DNA of 64,000 bases, taken from positions 2,318,501 to 2,382,500 of the forward strand of contig WPIO01000008.1 in NCBI GenBank assembly GCA_009760855.2, written 5' to 3'. The notes under the pieces were generated by a model. That model saw only the letters and a program-made list of their open reading frames with translations. It did no database searches and was not told the origin of the DNA. The translations under genes and the position numbers were made by a program. Shown in pieces: positions 57,801 to 64,000 of this stretch. This stretch comes from Cristatella mucedo (Eukaryota; Bryozoa; Phylactolaemata; Cristatellidae). Every line of letters begins with the position of its first letter. Positions within the stretch are counted from its first letter, which is position 1.

Positions 57801-59973
57801 AGCAGCCGCTGACAAGAGCCGCTCTTGAAGACGCGCCGGTGGCCCGCGCTGCACGCATGCGCGTCGCCACCGGCGCCGCGGTCGAAGCTGCTTCGCCCGC
57901 GTGCAGCGCGTGCAGCGCCTCGGCTAGCATGCAGCGAGCCCGGTCGTCGCCTCGTCGTTGCAGCAGCTCGAGCGAGCCGGCACCCGTCGAGCGCCTGCTC
58001 GCTCGGGAAGAAAGTCCGCCCGATGAGGAGGACGATGACATGTACAGCGACGCACTGGCCTACCAGCTGATCGACAGCAGAGCGGCTGACGCCCGGAGCC
58101 GCGCTGGCGGCGGCGCCGCCGCCACAGGCGAGCAGCTGTCCGCGCATGTCGGCACCCGCGGCCATGGCAGCTACAGCGAGGCCATGGCAACCAGTCCGGA
58201 GGCCGGCGGCAGTAAGCTTCCCGCCCGTCCTGCTGCCGCCGTCAGCAGCGTGGCGACGACAGCGGTGGCTGCGACGTCATCGGTAGCCGAATACGCAAGG
58301 CTGGTGCGTCAGCCGAGGCAGCAGCAGCAGGCCTCGAGCAAGCCGAACGTCCACTTGGCCGAGCCACCTCGTCGCCCGGCAGGCGTCGCTGCCTCCGCTT
58401 CTGCAGCCAGTGCGCCGCCGCTGCCCCCGCAGTCTGTGAGCGTGGACCGCCTGATCGTCGAAGCGGCCGAGTACTTTGATTGGACTGGCAGTAATCATGT
58501 GGCCACCCCTCCGCGTGAGTACGACTTGCTTGATGCTTGCTTTGCCATGACCAAGCCTGCTTGATGCTTGCTACCTGTCAATCACTATTATTATCGTTGT
58601 TGTTGTTATATTGGGTCTGGTACCACCTTCAGTCACCATGTTGTTGAAGGCCGTCTCATCCGACGAGTGGCATTTAAGATTGGTTAGTCGTGCCGATTCG
58701 GCCCGACTAAGTAGAAGCCACTTTGTCGGCAAGTGGGCACGATGCGGTACCGCCTGTTGTAGAGTTATCTCCCCACAATTCTAGATGACTAGTCAAAGGA
58801 AATCTGTCGGCCGTGTCGGCTGGAAAGTCGGCCGTGTAGCCGTAGCTTCGGGAATGGCTGACCTGGGAAAGGTCAAGGTTTGATCATCTCATCGGATTAG
58901 TCGTGGACGTGCCTCTGGGCAGTCTTGGGCTACAGGCTACATCTTAGCACTCGTGGCATGGCGGCGGGTGGCATCATGACTGTGCAAGCATAATATGCCC
59001 CCGGCTGAAAAAAAGCCGCCGGCGAAAAAGCCACCTGCTGCATGCAGGTCAGTGCTTGGTGGCCCATGCTTGGCGTCACTGGTTGCGTCAGTGGTCTGCT
59101 GTGACAGTGCAGCTCTGATCAGTGCAGACCACTGACTGAAGCAGCTCTGCTCTGCTTGTGCTGAAGCAGCTCTGCCCTGCCCTCGATTGGAGCCAACTTG
59201 AAAGTGGAAGAAACGTGTGTCAACTGTCATTCAATGACAGCTAAGCTAGTGGTGGAGGTGTTGAGAAGAAGAATCGAGAAGGCACTGGAGTCAGTTGAAC
59301 ACGGCAACGCATGTGGCTTTTATAGTGATTAGCCTCGTGCATCCAAGCTTTTGGTATGCACACGTGTGCACATGCGGGCTCGTGTCAATACAGCGTATTA
59401 TGGCATCTGCGGCTATGCCTTAACCCCGTGCATTTGCTGTGCGACCTACCGTCCTGGGGGCAGGCACTCCGTGACCTCTTTTGCTCCTCGTCTTGATGAC
59501 GCGCATGGGCGCTGGCCGAGGCAGCGGCGGCTCCTCTCCTGCTGCCGAATAGCTCTGGCTATCTGCCAGAGCCGCCTCGCCTGCTGTTTAGCCGGCCGAC
59601 CGACCGCGCCGCACAGCTTTCACCGGCAAGAAAGCTGGCAAGCTTTCATCGCTCGTGTGCTCATTTAGTGCCGCAACGGCTGCGCACCCAGCCGGCTGGT
59701 GGGGTCAGCAATGGAGGTGCCCAGCAATTGCGAGAGGACCGCGGGCCGTCGCCCGGCAACGGCCGCCGACGCAGAAGCTGCAGCGACGGCGGCAGCAGCA
59801 GCAGTGGCGACGACGTATCCCTGCAGCTGCCCGTGCGTGTATCGCGACCTTCGAGAGCCATGCCCAAATCCGGTGGCACGCTGATGCTCGGCGGTGCCTT
59901 GCTGAAGATGCCGACTAGTTGCCCATCGACGAACGGTGAAGGCCACGGTCATCAACCGATTCGCCAGAGCCAG
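44284..59973 (+). CDS. GAB: PH-domain docking adaptor, GAB/DOS-like
   Basis: Exons: 44284-44373, 50107-50330, 52509-52572, 53944-54040, 55171-56680, 57790-58514 and, less surely, 59669-59973. Phases match at every join. Residues about 10-125 form a PH domain: KEGFLTR, LKSWERRWFVF, YLECY, DFIDLSNCQQI, then RILCLAADSRNEMVAWCKTL. IDL..C.Q and ADS..EM..W are what GAB PH domains show. The rest is a long Ala/Ser/Pro/Gln-rich tail with candidate phosphotyrosine sites: NVYEE (Tyr133), DLYETV (Tyr511), NEYGIL (Tyr554), DYVNW (Tyr646, fits the Grb2 SH2 YxN rule), MYSDA (747) and LAYQLI (753). RPPPLLPLP is a possible SH3 ligand. This architecture suggests a membrane-recruited scaffold below receptor tyrosine kinases. 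IRS or DOK kinship is less likely, as no PTB domain is seen. The C-terminus is unresolved. Confidence 0.68.
45535..46430 (+). mobile_element. LINE-A relic interrupted by (CT)n
   Basis: In GAB-like intron 1. NFLKLTDDKTNLIVMAKPSV (45534-45593) and the following LTFKIG block match LINE-A RT. The order resumes after the CT array with ESAYFQL-, DYFNSS- and LVQNSPAR-like pieces (46210-46420). Confidence 0.65.
45667..45905. repeat. (CT)n array
   Basis: About 240 bp with CCT, CGCT and CTTT interruptions, inside the LINE-A relic. Confidence 0.96.
46429..47198 (-). mobile_element. LINE-A, 5'-truncated
   Basis: (AAT)n, the tail and 3' untranslated region, then a 177-codon minus-strand frame without stops holding [33 protein letters not shown] and [13 protein letters not shown] young copy. 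Confidence 0.9.
47353..48275 (-). mobile_element. LINE-A-related, internally deleted
   Basis: (AAT)n and tail at 47353. The 3' untranslated region and RT pieces ([39 protein letters not shown]) lack the usual block between about 47620 and 47640. It ends near 48275 at the YADD-proximal [11 protein letters not shown] region, read in reverse. Confidence 0.82.
48709..48751. repeat. (CTAT)n microsatellite
   Basis: Short tetranucleotide run in GAB-like intron 1. Confidence 0.9.
49075..49227 (+). mobile_element. SINE-2, copy 2
   Basis: GACCGAGGTCATGGGCTTGA, then GCATATGTGAAGCGCCTGGA, TTCTCTTAGGGAGCTATATA and CAAATGAAT: same block order as 42977-43110 and 63675-63835. Confidence 0.65.
49245..49313 (+). 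mobile_element. LINE-A tail fragment
   Basis: TTTGCAGCAATTGTAAAGCG, then CTAGAAAGAGATTGAGTTCT and GAGGGCGCTTTATG before ATTATTATC. Only the stem-loop end is present. Confidence 0.8.
50107..50330 (+). CDS. GAB: GAB-like exon 2 (PH core)
   Basis: Acceptor GTTTCAG, donor GTGGGT, ends in phase 2. It encodes WERRWFVFGTLGSYPYLECY, LDFIDLSNCQQIV and the HPHCFNLILSDRILCLAADS block. The strongest exon of this gene. Confidence 0.85.
50405..51000 (-). mobile_element. LINE-B 3' end
   Basis: Starts 75 bp after GAB-like exon 2. GTATGTAATGCAGTGCAATG, then the CTCCGACTGTAACTC-like end and the RT C-terminal remnants (CTCAGCTAGATATGAAGG-like, as at 31420) in reverse. Confidence 0.75.
51245..51433 (+). mobile_element. 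SINE-1, copy 5 (best preserved)
   Basis: Head GAGCCGTAATGGCTCACTAG with an A-box-like TGGCTCACTAGG (51254-51265), a B box GGTTCGAATCC (51306-51316, perfect fit to the Pol III consensus), and between them a perfect 11-bp inverted repeat CACGACCTCGG/CCGAGGTCGTG (51282-51292, 51295-51305). The body has GCGATCCTTTATCGCCGC and the end is AGGCTGTTAAATCAGCTTG, then (TTTA)n. Confidence 0.9.
52011..52083. repeat. (CT)n microsatellite
   Basis: About 36 units in GAB-like intron 2. Confidence 0.96.
52509..52572 (+). CDS. GAB: GAB-like exon 3 (PH C-terminal helix)
   Basis: Acceptor TTTTTCAG, donor GTGAGT. It begins in phase 2 (split AGA) and encodes NEMVAWCKTLQKKLEELGCF. The invariant PH Trp is present. 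Confidence 0.85.
52770..53110. repeat. (CT)n and (CTAT)n compound array
   Basis: CT runs surround about 19 CTAT units (52830-52898) and end in GATCGATCGA, in GAB-like intron 3. Confidence 0.96.
53111..53943. other. Rest of GAB-like intron 3
   Basis: No gene seen. A small perfect hairpin TTACCAGGG-AACA-CCCTGGTAA lies at 53445-53466. GC content rises toward exon 4. Confidence 0.4.
53944..54040 (+). CDS. GAB: GAB-like exon 4
   Basis: Acceptor ATCGTTTCAG, phase 0 in and phase 1 out (donor GTGCGA). It encodes AAQENVYEEHQQLSRLRQVV, then a Gln-rich run. Chosen on phase and composition, without homology, so it is less sure than its neighbours. Confidence 0.5.
54221..54765 (-). mobile_element. LINE-A, 5'-truncated
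   Basis: In GAB-like intron 4, 180 bp after exon 4. (AAT)n, tail, 3' untranslated region and part of the RT C-terminus ([20 protein letters not shown]). Confidence 0.88.
54787..54880. repeat. (GA)n microsatellite
   Basis: Interrupted AG run directly following the LINE-A break point. Confidence 0.93.
55171..56680 (+). CDS. GAB: GAB-like exon 5 (large tail exon)
   Basis: Acceptor TGCATTGCAG (ends 55170), donor GTGAGT (56681), 1510 bp. The open frame continues from 55065 but the acceptor fits the phase of exon 4. It is very rich in Ala, Ser, Pro and Gln. An acidic run (LEDDDDG) precedes DLYETV, and DYVNW lies near the end. It closes with a stop one codon after the donor, supporting splicing. 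Confidence 0.72.
57419..57469. other. GC-rich hairpin in GAB-like intron 5
   Basis: Perfect 10-bp arms CGGGGTAGGG (57419-57428) and CCCTACCCCG (57460-57469) enclose a 31-base loop with CATGGCTGTTCGATTCGACC. The TTCGATTC inside recalls a T-arm, but no full cloverleaf fits. Confidence 0.5.
57790..58514 (+). CDS. GAB: GAB-like exon 6
   Basis: Acceptor ACTTTGCAG joins phase 2 of exon 5. Donor GTGAGT at 58515, phase 1. It encodes EESPPDEEDDDMYSDALAYQ, SVAEYARLVRQ and APPLPPQ. The frame stays open to 58564, so a terminal exon is an alternative, but the donor is strong. Confidence 0.62.
58565..59668. other. GAB-like intron 6
   Basis: No gene seen. A GCAGCTCTG.CCTGC-type sequence repeats loosely at 59100-59180. 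Confidence 0.35.
59669..59973 (+). CDS. GAB: GAB-like exon 7, tentative
   Basis: Acceptor TCATTTAG supplies the two bases that complete the split codon (CTG). It encodes a Ser/Gly/Arg-rich stretch (RRRRSCSDGGSSSSGDDVSL). Donor options are GTGAAG at 59936 (phase 1) and GTCAGA at 59974 (phase 0, which would fit the exon at 62819). No homology seen. Confidence 0.35.
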
Positions 59974-60264
59974 GTCAGAGGGGCTGCTGCTCGTTGTCAA
60001 GTCTGTGCTTGAGAGTCACATCCTCGCGTGCGGGCAAAACCGCTGCATGCTGCACTGCTGCTGCACTGCTGGCCGTACGCCTGCTGGCGACCTGAAGTCC
60101 TGTTTGCTGTTCAGAAAGAACCCAGTTTATTCTGCAATTATCTCGTTGACGTTCTTAGCTCGAGTATGTCAACTGCAAATCTGCACATCTATGTGTCAGA
60201 AGCTGAACGTCTGTGTTTACGTGGGGTGAATTCTCTCTGCGACAAGAGTAGCAATTAGCCGAAT

Positions 60265-60350
60265 AATAAGTCGGTTGTATAGCGCCCTAAGGGAACTAAA
60301 TCTCTAACCTGGTGCTGTACAGCTCTCTGCAAGAGAAGCAATAATCAAAG
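60265..60350 (-). mobile_element. LINE-A/SINE-2-type tail
   Basis: Plus-strand reading AATAATAAGTCGGTTGTATA, GCGCCCTAAGGGAACTAAAT, then CTCTAACCTGGTGCTGTACA. It resembles the reverse complement of the GCGCTATACAA type of tail. Confidence 0.55.
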
Positions 60351-61734
60351 GTTAGTGAAATGCAAGGTATCATGCTTAGACAAGCATGCAAAAGCATGCA
60401 GGAATGTAATGCTTGCACCTGAATGCAAAGTACACGAGCAGGCTACTGGTTAATATTATTCAACCCCTGTTTAATAATATGCTCTGAATCGTACACAAGT
60501 AAACGCACAAAGCACTCGGTAACATAAGACATGTTTTTCATTGGGGCGCGGAGAAAGCTGAGCGGAGCAGAACAGATGCGTCTTCAGCTGAGACCTAAAT
60601 GAAGCAAAGTCAATGTATTGTTTCTATTGAAGCTAGCTCCAGTCTTATGGTGCGTGCACGCGAACTGAGAGCCCGATTGCCAAAGTATTAGCACTAGTTG
60701 ATCGCCCCTAAACTGTCCACCGACACATTGCATGACTTAATGCCCAGCGGACCGATCACGCTTGCGGCTTCTGGCATGGCGCCGTCTTCTATTTTAACTA
60801 TGGGCAGTAGCCAGAATGTTGAGTGACTGGCCGGCCATAATACTCTAGCTAAATTAATGCTAATTAATAATTGTTAATAATTAATAATTAATTGCTCTAC
60901 TGTTCACTTTTGCCTTTCTATCGTAAGAGCGTCCGAATTGATTTACAAAGCTCCAAACTCGATCTCGGTCGGAGTAGGCAGACTGGGGGCTTTTCCTAGA
61001 TGCCCTCTCATCACAGCATAGTAGCTGGTCACACGTTCCTCCCACATGGAAGATGCACAGGTTGGATCGTCGTATCTCGAGGTGGATCACTTAAATATCG
61101 TATCTTTAGTGTTCACTGTTGTTCTCACTAAAACGTGCTGCCTGTGCTGTGCAGGCCCTTTGTACTGCTGACCCTTAGTCTTAGGATCGGTCAGGATTCA
61201 ACTCGTATGGAACGCGTTGGTTTATCGGTCAGTCGTGTCGGCCAATCGGCTGTGCCGTATCCTTGCAGCTCAGGAGAAAGGCGTCAGTCGAAGCTCCCGG
61301 CCGCTGAGAGTTGCATTTCAGGAGCTCGGCCGAACGCGGTAGCGGAGGGATGTAAACTCGCGTTGCTGGGCATAGAGCAAGCAAGTAACCATGGCCCATC
61401 TGTATCATTCTGCATGGCATGTTGAGATTTTGTCAAAGATCCTGCTGAGTGTATCACTGCCAGCATGGTAAAAGGGGCGCAGCAGTAGATTCTAGACCAA
61501 CCAATCCCTGTAGTACTCTCGGCATATTGTTCCATTTCTTTGTGTGAAAGCTGATTGAAGCCGATCCATCGCTCCCTAACCCAGATTTACCTCCCCCTGT
61601 TCCAATTGCCTGGGGGCAGCATTCACCGAGTGACCTGCAGGAGTTTCCACAAAAGCCATATAAAAAAAAAAATACTAAAGGAAGTGCCTCACTATTACTA
61701 TGTCAGCACTCTGTCGTGCAGCTATTGCAGCTAA
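60351..61734. other. Unassigned DNA
   Basis: AT-rich patch with TTAATAATTAATAATTAATT near 60870-60890. No gene that I can support; the open frame at 61135-61425 has no recognised domain. Confidence 0.35.
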
Positions 61735-61830
61735 TGTAATGTAATGTAATGCAATGTATCTCCGTCTGTTACTCCACGAAGCCATACAGACTAAGTGGGT
61801 GTTATGCAGGAGGACTTGACAAGGTTTCAC
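61735..61830 (-). mobile_element. LINE-B 3' terminus
   Basis: TAATGTAATGTAATGTAATG pentamer tail, then CAATGTATCTCCGTCTGTTA and GTGGGTGTTATGCAGGAGGA, the reverse complement of the LINE-B end. Confidence 0.72.
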
Positions 61831-61861
61831 TTTCTGCATTAAGCATGTCCGAAAAATATGC

Positions 61862-62031
61862 GATTCTGGTGCCGAAGCTCACGATCGAGAGGGGGGTTCG
61901 AGTCCTACCACCTGCAATTCTTTAATGCCCACGCCAAGCTTGAGTGACTCTGCTGAGGGAGGCTCTGCTGCCACGTTCTAAATGAGGCTGTTAAATCAGC
62001 TGGCCTTTACTTTAATTTTGATGTAATCATT
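61862..62031 (+). mobile_element. SINE-1-like copy, diverged
   Basis: B-box-like GGGTTCGAGTCCTACCACC (61897-61915). The end GAGGCTGTTAAATCAGCTGG at 61984 is the SINE-1 3' block. The middle is diverged. Confidence 0.6.
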
Positions 62032-62231
62032 CACTAGAGTCTGACAAAGCCTCAATCTCATGTTTTCTAAAGGGGTAGCGAAGGGCTGGTGAGCTGCAAC
62101 CCCACCCCCCCTACAGCCAATAAGTCAATGTGGCAGACTTGCTGCTTGAAAATGTAGGGTTCAGCCCATTCAAACGAATTCCTCGAAATGACCTTGTGGG
62201 TGCTGTAGTGTGGTATCACTCTGTGTATCAA

Positions 62232-62756
62232 TCAACGTGTGGTATCTTCGCTGCCAGGTTGTGTAGCTCCACGATTGCCAGTTGGGGACCGTGGTAGCTG
62301 CTGCCACGTCCCTCTGAGCCTCTCCAGCTTGGGTAGCAGCTCAACGTTCAGCTGCGCTCCTGGTCGCTCCGCCTGCGCTGCGCTTCGATAGCCTGGCCGC
62401 GCATCGCAGATCGGATCCACCGAGTGAATCGGTCTCCTCGGCATTTCCTTGAACACGTCTGCATGCTCACATGCCTGCTTGTCAAGCAACGTTCGTAATT
62501 CATCTCTGCTTTCATCATCATCATCATCATCATCGCAAAGCCAATCGCAGGAAGTAGTGGGAGAGCATTGCAGGGCTGCACGAATGCGCCAGCAGCGCGC
62601 GCATCTGCCGTGCTTCTCAGGTTTTTTGAAAGCAGCTTTGCAGGCATGTTTGGGTAACTTAAAAGCCCCCTCTTCATCACGGCCGCTTGTTCTCTCAAAG
62701 ACAGGGCCAGGCACTGCCTCCTGTCTGCTGCTGCTGCCACCTGCTGCTGCTGCCAC
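62232..62756 (-). pseudogene. Ty3/Gypsy pol fragment, degenerate
   Basis: The minus-strand frame includes ELRTLLDKQACEHADVFKEM and PRRPIHSVDPICDAR, then RSAAQ and PGAQLNVELLPKLERL. The pattern (ADVF..MPGRT..V.H.I.T.DARP.R...YR..P) is the segment just before the Ty3/Gypsy reverse transcriptase. A (GAT)n run (62512-62534) adds an Asp tract, and the RT core is not found. It lies between GAB-like exon 7 and the exon at 62819. Confidence 0.5.
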
Positions 62757-62818
62757 CTGCTGCTGTCGCCCGCTCTCTTAATTAGGCACATCCTTTGCAC
62801 GTGCGTGCGCTGCCTCAG

Positions 62819-62928
62819 GTGGAGGAGCTCTTGAGCGAAATAAATAATATCGGTGGAGTCAAAGTGAGCGCCTACAAGAAAGAGGTTGCTGGAAACATAT
62901 GCTTCGTGGAAGTAGACGGCAAGGTGTG
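62819..62928 (+). CDS. Coding exon of unidentified protein
   Basis: Acceptor TGCCTCAG, donor GTAAGT. Only one frame is open and it reads VEELLSEINNIGGVKVSAYK, then KEVAGNICFVEVDGKV. This balanced composition is unlike the Ala/Ser-rich frames around it and looks like a folded domain. It enters in phase 0 and leaves in phase 2. It could follow the tentative exon at 59669-59973 (phase 0 if that ends at 59973) or belong to another gene running off the window. I do not recognise the family. Confidence 0.55.
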
Positions 62929-63674
62929 GTAAGTGAGCCCTCCCCCTTCTTCCCCCCCCCCCCCGCCCGCCAATGGCGTCTCTCGTTGTACGCGACCGGC
63001 TTCGACATCAGCTCACGGTTTCATCGGCCTGCTGCACGCTGTCGCCGTCCCATGTGCTCCGCTCGGACGTACTTGGTGCCTGCGAGGCGCGGCGATCGTC
63101 TCGGTTCCTGCGGCAGATGTCAGGCGCTTCCCTCTCTTTGCGTGCACCAGGTTGCGGACATATCGTAGCAGCATTTGGTGCTGCCATAATCCGGTGAGAG
63201 GCCCGATCGGAAGAAGAGCTTCATCGGCTGCCAATGTGCGACTCTCGTGCGCTCGCTGCCCCTTCTCCTCCCTCCTCCGTCCCTGGTTGCTCGCCTCCCC
63301 CCATCCCCCCCCCCCCCCCCGCTGATGGCACGAGTGACTGCAGAAGCGACCTGCCTGCCCCACCCCTTCCTGCTGCTGCTGAGCCTTGGGGGATGTGTCT
63401 GTGTCCAGGGGGAAGGAGACAGCTCGACTTACATCCTGGCAGAGCTGTGGATATCTGGCTGCACCACCACCGCCCGCCATCGATGTCACCCCAATCTGAT
63501 GCTCCTTGGCGTCTATTATCTCCACCTGATCGGCAATCTATCTGGGCCTTGCGAGTGGCTTGCCGGCAGCATTAGTCGTGCGCAGCCTGGCTTACTTGGC
63601 TGTGCGGTGGGAGCTAATTCTTTTAGACTCCTTGCAGCAGTCTTCTGCAAGATAGCTAATCGGGACTAGGCATG
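62929..63674. other. DNA downstream of the orphan exon
   Basis: Contains two C-rich runs (about 62953-62964 and 63303-63320). A possible next exon is 63151-63193 (acceptor GTGCACCAG, donor GTGAGA), which stays open when joined to the orphan exon, but it is short and unsupported by homology. Confidence 0.3.
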
Positions 63675-63835
63675 CTATGGTGGTGGTACTTAAGGTGCTC
63701 GACCCCACCAAGATTAAGGTGAATGTTAGTTGAGCTAGGTCGTGGGCTCTCAGCCGGTGGCGTACTGTATGTCAAGCGCCTGAATAGAGACGAAGTTCTC
63801 TTAGGGCGCTATACAAATGAATTATATTTATTTTG
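63675..63835 (+). mobile_element. SINE-2, copy 3
   Basis: GGTGGTACTTAAGGTGCTCG (A-box-like), TCGTGGGCTCTCAGCC (degraded B box), TGTCAAGCGCCTGAATAGAG, TTCTCTTAGGGCGCTATACA and AATGAATTATATTTATTT. Confidence 0.65.
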
Positions 63836-64000
63836 CATTTAGGAGGAAAGCCCTCGAGGTAATTTGTTTACTAGAAATAGAAGCAGGCTCTGCCGTGTTT
63901 ATTATCGAAGCTGAGTTGAGTGGCCGGTGTACAAGAAGCCCAGCGGAAGTAGCTGTAGGCTCGGATGATTAGCAACCATCTTGATCCACGATTGGTGGCT

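Noticed and set aside
61897-61915. B-box-like GGGTTCGAGTCC as a possible tRNA gene
   Set aside because: No acceptor or D-arm can be built upstream, and the 3' part matches the SINE-1 end, so it is called a diverged SINE.

Overview
The window is animal nuclear DNA. It has small exons with GT-AG introns of 0.6 to 6 kb, long dinucleotide microsatellites, and dense non-LTR retrotransposons with YADD reverse transcriptases, tRNA-derived SINEs, LTR remnants and a hAT DNA transposon. There is no operon structure. The genes are conserved animal families, so an invertebrate metazoan is the best inference; I cannot name the species. Most long open frames here are microsatellites read as protein, or LINE relics.

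Three split genes on the plus strand can be assembled by homology with matching splice phases. (1) 8460-12061, four exons, 190 codons: an ER-type glutathione peroxidase of the GPX7/GPX8 group, with the catalytic Cys, Gln, Trp and Asn and a C-terminal HREL. Its second exon has a 151-bp tandem duplication. (2) 16886-29257, six exons, 255 codons: an ANKRD54-type ankyrin-repeat protein whose 768 coding bases are spread over 12.4 kb of LINE-filled introns. (3) 44284 to about 59973, seven exons, more than 900 codons: a PH-domain docking adaptor of the GAB/DOS kind, with a long Ala/Ser/Pro/Gln-rich tail carrying candidate phosphotyrosine motifs. A further good exon at 62819-62928 may extend this gene or open another.

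Mobile DNA fills most of the rest. I use local names. LINE-A is an L2/CR1-like LINE ending in a short stem-loop and (ATT)n, with more than 15 copies, mostly 5' truncated. LINE-B is a second L2/CR1-like LINE with APE-type endonuclease, ending in an ATGTA-like pentamer tail. SINE-1 has a tRNA head and a TTTA tail. SINE-2 has a tRNA-like head and a tail resembling the LINE-A 3' end. There is also a complete but dead hAT element at 7030-8075, a solo LTR at 37177-38436 lying inside a SINE-1, a second candidate solo LTR at 3946-4350, and a small Ty3/Gypsy pol fragment at 62232-62756.

Layout: 1-2.1 kb unassigned; 2.1-6.7 kb interrupted LINE-B; 7.0-8.1 kb hAT; 8.4-12.1 kb peroxidase; 12.7-16.4 kb repeats and unassigned DNA; 16.9-29.3 kb ANKRD54; 30.1-39.5 kb retroelement cluster with nested insertions; 39.5-44.2 kb unassigned GC-rich DNA and LINE/SINE relics; 44.3-60 kb adaptor gene; 60-64 kb relics, one orphan exon and unassigned DNA. 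The three genes have no visible functional link. I see no CRISPR array, rRNA or intact tRNA gene. The most unusual observations are the insertion histories that can be read to the base, the exon duplication, and the SINE/LINE tail sharing.
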